Source: Trichomonas tenax (taxonomy: Eukaryota; Parabasalia; Trichomonadida; Trichomonadidae). From it: DNA of 11,024 nucleotides. Numbering within the stretch: position 1 is the first letter of the stretch; each line of letters begins with the position of its first letter. Of the stretch, positions 1 through 5,365 are shown piece after piece. The stretch lies in assembly GCA_023091735.1 (NCBI GenBank), contig JALKBU010001444.1:1-11024 (forward strand), read 5' to 3'. The translations under genes were made by a program, and so were the position numbers. Below the pieces are notes generated by a model. The model had not been told where the DNA came from and did no database searches. It saw only the letters and a list, made by a program, of their open reading frames with translations.

Positions 1-108
1 AACTTGAATTTTACCGTTTTTATCAGTCATTACATAATATAATGGATGTTGTATTCCTTTTGCATCATTAATGATTATTGAATTTCTCTCTGATCTGCTT
101 AAGCTCAT
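1..108 (-). CDS. Partial small mobile-element protein, N-terminal 36 residues
   Basis: An open frame starts at an ATG whose first base is 108 and runs off the window edge without a stop, giving 36 residues. It begins MSLSRSERNSIIIND and continues with a YYVMTDKNGK segment. I do not recognise the family. It is divergent from the lysine-rich gene starting at 162, with a 53-bp AT-rich spacer that must hold both promoters. The spacing and the adjacent element-end repeats suggest that both are genes of one Maverick/Polinton-like element. It could be the start of a structural or non-structural element gene; nothing visible decides this. That it is coding is supported by a sensible amino-acid mix and an unbroken frame, but the sample is short. 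Confidence 0.45.
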   Translation of the reverse strand, partial: MSLSRSERNSIIINDAKGIQHPLYYVMTDKNGKIQV

Positions 109-161
109 GATTTAATTAGTATTAAAACATAATATTTTAAATTTTTATCCAATATAAAACC
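109..161. promoter_or_regulatory. Divergent AT-rich promoter spacer
   Basis: This short spacer separates two divergently transcribed small genes, so it should contain both promoters. On the plus side AATATAAAACC directly precedes the ATG at 162. A very similar AATATAAAC precedes the ATG of the broken element gene at 1587. No clear trichomonad initiator (TCA-pyrimidine-A/T) is visible next to either ATG, so these element genes may use a different start signal from host genes. The assignment is by position. Confidence 0.35.
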
Positions 162-518
162 ATGACAGACTTTGAAACTTTGAAAGCGGCATTAAAGGAA
201 GAAATATTAAAGGAGCTTAGCTCCAAGACCGAAGGTCACAAACTCAAAACAACAACGAAAACAAGAAAGACGAAAAAGACTGAACAAACTGATGAAGGAC
301 TTACATCCTTAGAAAAGAAACCAGTTAAGCCTAAACGTAAGTGTACAGAAATACAATTAGCAGCACTTGCTGCAGGAAGACAGAAGAATTCGAGATGGAT
401 CGCAAAAAGAATGAAGGAAGAAGAAGCTAAGAAGAAAGAAGAGGAACGGGCTAAAGCCCTTGAGGGACAAAGTCCCGAAGAAAAGAAGAAGCTTGAGGAA
501 GAGAAGAAAACTGAATAA
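162..518 (+). CDS. Small lysine/glutamate-rich basic protein of a Maverick-like element
   Basis: The product is 118 residues. The N-terminus looks helical (MTDFETLKAALKEEILKELS). It is followed by a Lys/Thr-rich basic stretch (about residues 25-45), then KPKRKCTEIQLAALAAGRQK (about 57-76), and a long charged Lys/Glu helix to the end. The LAALAAGRxK segment preceded by basic residues resembles short conserved motifs in small proteins of Mavericks and large DNA viruses; I recall this only as a general pattern. The charge suggests nucleic-acid binding, for example a core or packaging protein, but this is inference. The gene is transcribed toward the element end near 900. Its stop gives TAAA, matching the trichomonad poly(A)-signal habit. 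Its last codons (AAAACTGAATAA) are copied in the repeat units that follow. Opposite-strand frames here are shadows. Confidence 0.65.
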   Translation: MTDFETLKAALKEEILKELSSKTEGHKLKTTTKTRKTKKTEQTDEGLTSLEKKPVKPKRKCTEIQLAALAAGRQKNSRWIAKRMKEEEAKKKEEERAKALEGQSPEEKKKLEEEKKTE

Positions 519-757
519 ATTCCTCTCATAACCACTAAAATTATTTTTCAAATTTCTGACTTCATAAATTCCTTGCCCTTTAGGGCGTGGGTGAAGCCCT
601 TCGCTTTCTTTCATTAGTTAGTTAGTTAGTCATAAATTATTTCAAAAACTGAATAAATTTCTCTCATAACCACTAAAATTATTTTTCAAAATTTACTTAC
701 CCTCATTTCTTTTCGCTTTCTTTTCTTAGTTAGTTAGTTAGTCATAAATTATTTTCA
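509..757 (+). repeat. Two tandem subterminal repeat units after a stop codon
   Basis: Two units of roughly 115-130 bp lie head to tail. Each starts with AACTGAATAAATT, then CTCTCATAACCACTAAAATT and ATTTTTCAAA, and ends with CGCTTTCTTT, a (TTAG)n tract (614-630 and 726-742) and CATAAATTATTT. The first unit carries a GC-rich hairpin module (575-604: GCCCTTTAGGGC, then a GAAGCCCTTCGC part). The second lacks it and has ACTTACCCTCATTTCTTTT instead. The first unit begins inside the final codons of the lysine-rich gene, so the repeat arose from, or serves, the 3' end of that gene. A third AACTGAATA copy at 757 starts the element-end sequence proper. Confidence 0.8.
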
Positions 758-950
758 AAACTGAATACATTTTATAAAGTCAGGAGTTTTAAAATAAAAT
801 TAACGTTAGTTTTGTAAGTAATTCAAAAATTTATTTTCTATATAAGGGGGACCTAACTTGTAAAACTAATTCTGTCGTAAATATATTTAAAAAGATGTTC
901 GCAGCAGACACGGCGCAGTCGTGGATGGTAATTACTAATTACTAACTCAA
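740..950 (+). repeat. Maverick-like element end (terminal repeat, left copy)
   Basis: This block recurs nearly base for base, inverted, at about 10313-10520. Shared stretches include ATTTTATAAAGTCAGGA, AATTAACGTTAGTTTTGTAA, GGGGGACCTAACTTGTAAAA, AAATATATTTAA and AAGATGTTCGCAG. Similarity continues more weakly through the CACGGCGC/GTCGTGG palindromic part to TAATTACTAAC near 950. The genes lie on its left, so this is the right-hand end of an element extending beyond base 1. Mavericks have long terminal inverted repeats, which fits. The exact last base and any target duplication cannot be fixed from one end. Confidence 0.75.
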
Positions 951-1263
951 TACCGAATAATTGTTGTTTTGAGTTATTAATCATTTGTGCAAAAGAATTT
1001 TTAATATTGAATTTGATATAATTTACTTTTAACAACATTGACATGTTTTTGTTCATAAACTTCTTACCGAGGTGCTTTGCGCCCGGACCCGTAGGTCCTT
1101 CAATGATAAAACATAACGGTGAACACGAATAACCAAATTTATTCTCCTTAATGTTTCTTGTTAATGCTATAACCAATCTTTTTGATTCAGGAAATTCTTT
1201 CTTTATTAATTTAGCGAATGCATTGACGGTGAAGTACTTAGCAGTTGATGTTTCAGATGTCAT
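853..1263 (-). pseudogene. Element ORF running into the terminal repeat, probably 3'-truncated
   Basis: The frame encodes 136 residues starting MTSETSTAKYFTVNAFAKLI. About 105 residues lie outside the terminal repeat. The last roughly 30, including RRVCCEHLFKYIYD, are read from within it (positions below about 950). That suggests the original gene was cut and now ends in foreign sequence. The retained part has a FIIEGPTGPGAKHLG segment, which is glycine-rich but not a proper Walker A loop, and is otherwise basic. I do not recognise the family. The 5' spacer (1264-1320) shares AAAATTAAGTT-AATTTTT with the spacer before the broken gene at 1587, suggesting a common element promoter type. An intact short protein with an unusual tail cannot be excluded. 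Confidence 0.5.
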
Positions 1264-1351
1264 TATTTCTTATTTATTAAAAAATTATATTATTTTAAAA
1301 ATTAACTTAATTTTATTTTTCGAAAATTATTAATTTTTTATTACGTAAGAA

Positions 1352-1426
1352 ATGGACGTAAAATTTGTTTATATGTTGTTGTGTGATATTAACGAAATTG
1401 ATAACGCGGTAAGAAGATTCGGATAG
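1352..1426 (+). pseudogene. 24-codon gene stub cut by an inverted repeat
   Basis: An ATG at 1352 opens a frame reading MDVKFVYMLLCDINEIDN and six more residues before TAG at 1424. The last few codons lie in the left arm of the inverted repeat that starts at 1412. It is divergent from the MTSETS gene and has a coding-like start. It looks like the first codons of an element gene whose remainder was displaced by the inverted-repeat cassette. It is short enough to be a chance frame. Confidence 0.25.
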
Positions 1427-1586
1427 TGAATATACTAACTAACTAAGAAAAGAAAGCGTAAGGATTTTATGACTTCGAAAATTTAAAAATTATTTTTGAA
1501 TGTTTACGCTTAAAATTTGATTGAAATCATTAATTCAAAAATTAAGTTTAATTTTTTAAAAATTATTTTTTATCTTTAATATAAAC

Positions 1587-1834
1587 ATGACATCAACAAA
1601 CACAGTCGCTATAGTTTCTGAACAAATCAATGAAGATTACGAATGGATTCAGTACAATTCAAAATTACGTATCATTCATTCTATCAAGGATGATTTGAAG
1701 TCGGCAAAATCAACAACTATTTGACATCAAATAATCATCGAACCAAAAATCAAAAATTGGCGAATAAAGTAGATAAGTTGTTGAATTTTGATCGTCATGT
1801 TCAACTTATTAAAGAATTTGGTATTACTTATTAA
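1587..1834 (+). pseudogene. Frameshifted small element gene (~80 residues)
   Basis: ATG at 1587 opens 45 codons (MTSTNTVAIVSEQINEDYEW and on, charged and helical) ending in TGA at 1722. An overlapping frame (open from 1694) continues with NNYLTSNNHRTKNQKLANKV and ends FGITY at TAA 1832-1834. Both parts look coding, so one gene has most likely lost its frame between 1694 and 1721, near the A-run at 1706-1709. Family unknown. The start is supported by AATATAAAC just upstream, as at the gene starting at 162, and the stop reads TAAA as in other element genes here. Alternatives are a sequencing error or a programmed frameshift; the decayed surroundings favour a pseudogene. Confidence 0.5.
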
Positions 1835-1973
1835 AGATCAAATCTCTGCAAACATTGACATCAAAATTAATTTAAAACATCAAATTTCAAACATTAACTT
1901 ATAAAGTAACTTAAAACATCAAATTTTAAACGTAAACACTCAAGAACCCTCCATGTTCCCGGCGCTAAGCGCC
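1835..1973. repeat. AT-rich short direct repeats and a GGCGCT/AGCGCC palindrome
   Basis: The spacer holds near-copies of TTAAAACATCAAATTT (around 1870 and 1913; another at about 2120) and of ACTTATAAAGTAAC (near 1898, also about 2263 and 2403). It ends in a 13-bp near-perfect palindrome, GGCGCTAAGCGCC, at 1961-1973. No gene is visible. Confidence 0.55.
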
Positions 1974-2095
1974 AAAATAATTTTTAAATTTTCGAAGTCT
2001 CGAAATCTTTGCCCTTCGGGCTTGGGCGAAGCCCTTCGCTTTCTTTTTCTAGTTAGTTAGTTAGTTAGTTAGTATATTCACTATCCGAATCTTCT

Positions 2096-2530
2096 ATTGA
2101 CAACTTAATTATAATTTAGCGTAAAACATCAAATTTCTCTCATAATCACTAAAATTATTTTTCAAAATTTCCTTACCCCCAAATCCTTTCGCTTTCTTTT
2201 CTTAGTTAGTTAGTTTGTCATAAATTATTTTTGACGTTAATGATTTCATTAGTCCTAATCTTGACTTATAAAGTAACGTAAAACATTTTCCACTAAAATT
2301 ATTTTTCAAAATTTCCTTACCCCCATTTCTTTTCGCTATCTTTTCTTAGTTAGTTTGTCATAAATTATTTTTGACGTTAATGATTTCATTAGTCCTAAGC
2401 TTGACTTATAAAGTAACGTAAAACATTTTCCACTAAAATTATTTTTCAAATTTCTTACTTCATAAATTCCTTGCCCTTCGGGCTTGGGCGAAGCCCTTCG
2501 CTTTCTTTTCTTAGTTAGTTAGTCAAAATT
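2096..2530 (+). repeat. Degenerate subterminal repeat array with a 140-bp tandem period
   Basis: Three more copies of the ACTAAAATTATTTTTCAAA...CGCTTTCTTTTCTTAGTTAG unit lie here. The stretch TAAATTATTTTTGACGTTAA begins at 2221 and again at 2361, a period of exactly 140 bp (copies about 2211-2350 and 2351-2490). Only small differences occur until the second copy picks up the hairpin module (2473-2501). TTAG tracts lie at 2202-2214, 2346-2354 and 2511-2523. No coding potential is visible. Confidence 0.75.
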
Positions 2531-2537
2531 TTTTTTT

Positions 2538-2612
2538 CAAAAACTGAATAAATTTTATAAAGTCATTAGTTTCAAAATAATTTTTAACGTTAATTTTGTA
2601 AGTAATTCAAAA
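2538..2612 (+). repeat. Third copy of the element-end inner segment
   Basis: CAAAAACTGAATAAATTTTATAAAGTCATTAG through TTTTGTAAGTAATTCAAAAA matches 757-832 with scattered changes, for example TTAACGTTAATTTTGTAAGT against TTAACGTTAGTTTTGTAAGT. It then departs from the terminal repeat and abuts the 3' end of the polymerase fragment. In many Mavericks a polymerase or other gene sits next to the terminal repeat, so this may be the remnant of another element end. Confidence 0.65.
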
Positions 2613-2623
2613 ATAAATCATAA

Positions 2624-2959
2624 TTAATTACTAACATACATGATTTTATTATCGTAATCATACGTTTTAATTTCTGATTTCAACTCATTAATGTTCAACC
2701 CTTCACGTTCAAGTAGATCGTACACTAATGATTTCATTTTTGTTTTAAGATATTGCAACTTTAATGAAGCGTCTTCAATATTTCCGGAAATTTCATATAA
2801 GTTACCATTTGGATAAAATACTTCACGATTTAAAAATTTATTTGCTAATGATGGTGCCGTTGTTGTATTAAATATATCTATATTAATTAATTCGGATAAA
2901 CATACCTGACGAAATGCATTAAAACCTATACATAAAACATTAACATCTTGTGTACAATA
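2624..2959 (-). pseudogene. Fragment of Maverick/Polinton protein-primed DNA polymerase B
   Basis: Read on the minus strand from 2959 to the TAA at 2624-2626, the frame gives 111 residues with no ATG at its start. It opens with YCTQDVNVL, fitting the Exo III motif (Y-x3-D) of the 3'-5' exonuclease domain of family B polymerases, then GFNAFRQVCLSE and TTTAPSLANKFL. This order (YCxxDV, FR, T-x-x-SLA) is typical of the protein-primed polymerases of Mavericks and linear plasmids. The Exo I and II motifs upstream and the polymerase motifs (YxGG, DxxSLYP, KxxxNSxYG, DTD) are missing. The last ~50 residues (from GNIEDASLKL) do not look like the expected continuation and may be a fusion from an internal deletion. 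An in-frame TGA at 2960-2962 and a 7-bp inverted repeat mark the 5' break. Assignment is by motif only. Confidence 0.65.
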
Positions 2960-2970
2960 TCAATGTACAC
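2950..2970. repeat. 7-bp inverted repeat at the polymerase breakpoint
   Basis: GTGTACA (2950-2956) and TGTACAC (2964-2970) form a perfect inverted repeat with a 7-base centre containing the stop codon that ends polymerase similarity. The host-type gene starts about 70 bp further on, so this is the visible border of element debris. Confidence 0.5.
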
Positions 2971-3042
2971 CTCCTATAGATATACAAAAATAATGAAACA
3001 TCTTTAAAAGGTATTGGGTGTAAACGGAGTTTTACACTAAAA

Positions 3043-3666
3043 ATGTTCTATACTTATGAGACTAAGCGACACGAACCTCCAAAACAAGTTTTCGAGATGG
3101 AAGACATTGAAATTGAAGAGGATAACAACGTTGTCCCGGTTCGTCCCGCTGTAGCTCCTTTAACTCAAAATCCGGTCCAATATCACATTGACAAAAAGCC
3201 AAAAAAGCACATAAACGCAGCTGCAATTATGATCACTTCCGAAAAACCGAAAGTAAAACCAGAGCAAAAAGCTCCTCCACCAGAATTGTCGACCCCCTTT
3301 CAATTAGAAAATGACGCTCCAGTGAAAGTTACGGTCCAGAGACCCGACACAGAACTAAAGATCGCATCTCCGAAGAAACCAAAGTTCCAGGGCCGATTAC
3401 TTGGAAATCTTTCAAGTTTAACTTCCGCAATTCAAGCAAATAACGAAAATCCAGCAAATATTCCTGAGAGGAAGAGGTATCTTCCACAAAACAACATCAA
3501 GGAATCCGATAGCTCAGCTCAAATCAAAGAAATTGTCGCACCAAGAATACCAAAGCGAAAAATGGCTGATCAGCAACCAGAAGACTTCAAAAATCAAGAT
3601 TTGTCGAACATTCCTGATGCAGCACATCAGAAACCAAGGGGAAGATTGCTTGGATCACTTGTTTAA
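3043..3666 (+). CDS. Disordered Pro/Lys-rich protein with duplicated GRLLG motif
   Basis: The product is 207 residues with no recognisable enzyme domain. It is rich in Pro, Lys, Glu, Asn and Gln and should be largely unstructured. An acidic patch lies at residues 18-28 (MEDIEIEEDNN) and Pro/Lys-rich stretches at about 66-112. A short hydrophobic motif occurs twice: GRLLGNL (117-123, preceded by KPKFQ) and GRLLGSL (200-206, preceded by QKPR) at the extreme C-terminus. Such repeated short motifs in disordered chains often bind a partner protein; that is inference. The ATG at 3043 is preceded by ACACT (CA at 3035-3036), one mismatch from the trichomonad initiator and 7 nt upstream, supporting this start. 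It is convergent with the dehydrogenase gene. Function unknown; probably a host gene. Confidence 0.75.
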   Translation: MFYTYETKRHEPPKQVFEMEDIEIEEDNNVVPVRPAVAPLTQNPVQYHIDKKPKKHINAAAIMITSEKPKVKPEQKAPPPELSTPFQLENDAPVKVTVQRPDTELKIASPKKPKFQGRLLGNLSSLTSAIQANNENPANIPERKRYLPQNNIKESDSSAQIKEIVAPRIPKRKMADQQPEDFKNQDLSNIPDAAHQKPRGRLLGSLV

Positions 3667-4068
3667 TTATATTATTTGATTGTTTGTTTTTTCTTTGTAC
3701 CTTAAAACCTTTTGTCTGTTATTGTTTTGTATTACATTGTCATAGTTTTGTTTTAGAAACATAAAAAAAAATATAAGACGAAAAAGTCATCCAGAATCAT
3801 CACGCCTTGATATATTGCTTCTTCACTCAATGCTACAGAAACATTGCTAAATCATATATTATATTTTTTTTTTCAATTAGCATATGTTGTTCTATAAGTT
3901 TGTTCAATTTCTCTTACCTAAATCAATGACTGCTAAAATATAAGTTCTAATGAACATAATATAAAATAATTATTAAATTTTATATAAATCTATAAATAGG
4001 AATGGTTGAAAAAGGGAATTGATTATAATATTGAATTGAAACTATTAGTAACTTAAATAATATCCGAT
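3667..4068. other. Convergent intergenic spacer, nothing recognised
   Basis: About 400 bp of AT-rich DNA separates two convergent genes and must contain both 3' ends. It has A and T runs (3762-3772, 3865-3874) and no credible frame. The dehydrogenase stop at 4069-4071 reads TAAA on the minus strand, matching the trichomonad poly(A) signal; the plus-strand gene ends TAATTATA without it. Confidence 0.6.
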
Positions 4069-5181
4069 TTATATTTCTACGTAATTGAATAATGATCCAT
4101 ATTCACGTCTGGCAACTTCAAGGATATGCTTCTTATCTTTGAGTGTGACCTTCTTTCCATGCCTAGCAAGGAATTCAGCAACTTTCAGCTTAGCAGACTC
4201 TTCGATGATTGGAACGTTGCATGGCTCCTTGTAAGCGATATTGACGAACTCATACTCGTCCTTATTCTCAGCGAGATACTTCTCAGCTGTGATGCATGTA
4301 TGATCGTTGTTTTCTTGATCCGTGGCACGAGAAATCTTGGCATCAAAACCAATCTTCTCAGCATAGCCCAAGAGAGCACGATTATCACGTGGGAAGCATG
4401 GACCGCCAAATGACCAGCCTGGCATTAAGCACTTTGTGCCAACACGAGAGTCATGACCAATAGCTTCGAGGATCTTGTACTTATCAGCACCTGGTGTAAG
4501 GTCAGCGATATCACCAATCATGTTAGCGTAAGCTATCTTTGTTGTGATGAAGCAGTTGAGTGAGATCTTCATCAATTCAGCAGACTCTGGGTTCATTACA
4601 GCGATGTATGGCTCATTAACTGTGATGTTCTTGTAAAACTCGCTAAGTCTGTTGCCAATTTCGTCGTTTTCGGCACCAATTAAGACAACATCCGGGTTCA
4701 TGAAACCTTTCATGATTGCTCCCTGGGCGATGAACTCTGGGTTGTAGTTAAGTGTTGTGTTCTTGCAGTCGGCGATGAGAAAACGGCCAACTTCGCGGAT
4801 ATATCCAGGCATAACTGTGCACATAATCATAATGTGCTTATTTTCTGGCTTGAAGCTATTGATAGAGGCGAGAACTCTCGAAAGCTTCGAGTGGTCATAG
4901 TGGCGGTCACCGCCTGTCGAAGGAGTATCAACACAAATGAATAAAAGGTCGGAAAACTCGATACCTTCCTTCATATCGGTCGTGCACCTGATGTTCTTCG
5001 CTGCTCTGAGGTACTCGTTGACAGATGGCTCAGGAGAATCAAGTGTTCGGTCATTAATGGCTTTTACGTAGTCAGGAAAGATGTCTACGCCTAAGACATT
5101 GTATCCAGCTTTCTCGAAGACGAGGGCAGAACATATTCCAAGGCGGCCAACACCTATCAATGTAACGTTACCACGCGACAT
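4069..5181 (-). CDS. UDP-glucose / GDP-mannose dehydrogenase family nucleotide-sugar dehydrogenase
   Basis: This NAD-dependent enzyme should oxidise a nucleotide sugar (most likely UDP-glucose to UDP-glucuronate) in two steps in the cytosol. The 370 residues show the family order: a Rossmann fold with GxGxxG (G10, G12, G15) and acidic D33 after the second strand; CVDTPS (83-88); NPEF with E149; ESAELMK..LNCF with K205 and N209; FGGPCFPRD with the probable catalytic Cys262 and Asp266; and a short C-terminal sugar-binding part with IAYKEP and EES (316-329). At 370 residues it is a little short, the trimming being at the C-terminus. The GGPCFPRDNRAL form recalls bacterial members, so lateral transfer is possible; substrate cannot be told from sequence alone. 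Start: the true ATG is at 5181; the upstream in-frame TTG is not used. A perfect initiator lies 15 nt upstream. Codon use is richer in C/G-ending codons than its neighbours, suggesting strong expression. Confidence 0.93.
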   Translation of the reverse strand: MSRGNVTLIGVGRLGICSALVFEKAGYNVLGVDIFPDYVKAINDRTLDSPEPSVNEYLRAAKNIRCTTDMKEGIEFSDLLFICVDTPSTGGDRHYDHSKLSRVLASINSFKPENKHIMIMCTVMPGYIREVGRFLIADCKNTTLNYNPEFIAQGAIMKGFMNPDVVLIGAENDEIGNRLSEFYKNITVNEPYIAVMNPESAELMKISLNCFITTKIAYANMIGDIADLTPGADKYKILEAIGHDSRVGTKCLMPGWSFGGPCFPRDNRALLGYAEKIGFDAKISRATDQENNDHTCITAEKYLAENKDEYEFVNIAYKEPCNVPIIEESAKLKVAEFLARHGKKVTLKDKKHILEVARREYGSLFNYVEI

Positions 5182-5193
5182 CAAACTAAAAAA

Positions 5194-5198
5194 TGTGA
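5194..5198 (-). promoter_or_regulatory. Trichomonad-type initiator (TCACA) of the dehydrogenase gene
   Basis: On the minus strand the sequence before the start is TTCACATTTTTTAGTTTGATG. TCACA fits the Trichomonas initiator TCA(+1)-pyrimidine-A/T, placing transcription start at 5196, 15 nt before the ATG, within the usual short 5' UTR range. This is the best promoter match in the window and the main direct support for a trichomonad origin. Confidence 0.65.
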
Positions 5199-5248
5199 AG
5201 TCAGTTTTTTTATCGATTCTATTGCGTCAATTAAGGATGTCGGTTTTG

Positions 5249-5293
5249 GGGGTGCCGGGGTGCTTTTTTACGATTCGCTGGGGGACGGGGTGC
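5249..5293. repeat. Three GGGGTGC copies upstream of the dehydrogenase
   Basis: GGGGTGC occurs at 5249-5255, 5257-5263 and 5287-5293, within a GC-rich patch in otherwise AT-rich spacer DNA, 68-112 bp before the dehydrogenase ATG. On the gene's strand these read GCACCCC. Clustering and distance suggest an upstream control element, but this is inference. Confidence 0.4.
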
Positions 5294-5365
5294 CTTTAGT
5301 TAGTGGTTGATTCAATAATAAATGGTCTGATTAAATTTAATGAGCGTTTTCATACTACGCCTTCT

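Larger units (their letters stand above)
1412..2095. repeat. Inverted-repeat cassette around a broken gene
   Basis: Left arm 1412-1495 and right arm 1974-2095 are inverted copies. The outer parts match as AGAAGATTCGGATAGTGAAT / ATTCACTATCCGAATCTTCT, followed inward by a TTAG/CTAA tract, AAAGAAAGCG / CGCTTTCTTT, and ACTTCGAAAATTTAAAAATT / AATTTTTAAATTTTCGAAGT. The right arm has an extra GC-rich hairpin module (2011-2039) and six TTAG-type repeats (2050-2073); the left arm has about three and no hairpin. The arms enclose the frameshifted gene at 1587-1834. A perfect GGCGCT-A-AGCGCC palindrome lies at 1961-1973, just inside the right arm. Confidence 0.75.

Noticed and set aside
614..742. TTAG tracts as telomeric repeats
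   Set aside because: They are very short, interspersed in repeat units, and occur in both orientations inside the contig, which does not fit a telomere.
1151..1333. 60-codon plus-strand frame
   Set aside because: It is antisense to the MTSETS frame and its own 5' spacer, with a low-complexity tail.
2218..2490. CRISPR-like array
   Set aside because: The units are ~140 bp with similar rather than unique sequence between copies, in eukaryotic mobile DNA.
2960..2962. TGA read as tryptophan to extend the polymerase fragment upstream
   Set aside because: Upstream residues (ISIGGVH) do not resemble the expected polymerase sequence, and standard stops fit all other genes here.
4126..4413. Frames on both strands within the dehydrogenase
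   Set aside because: They are shadows of the strongly supported dehydrogenase frame.
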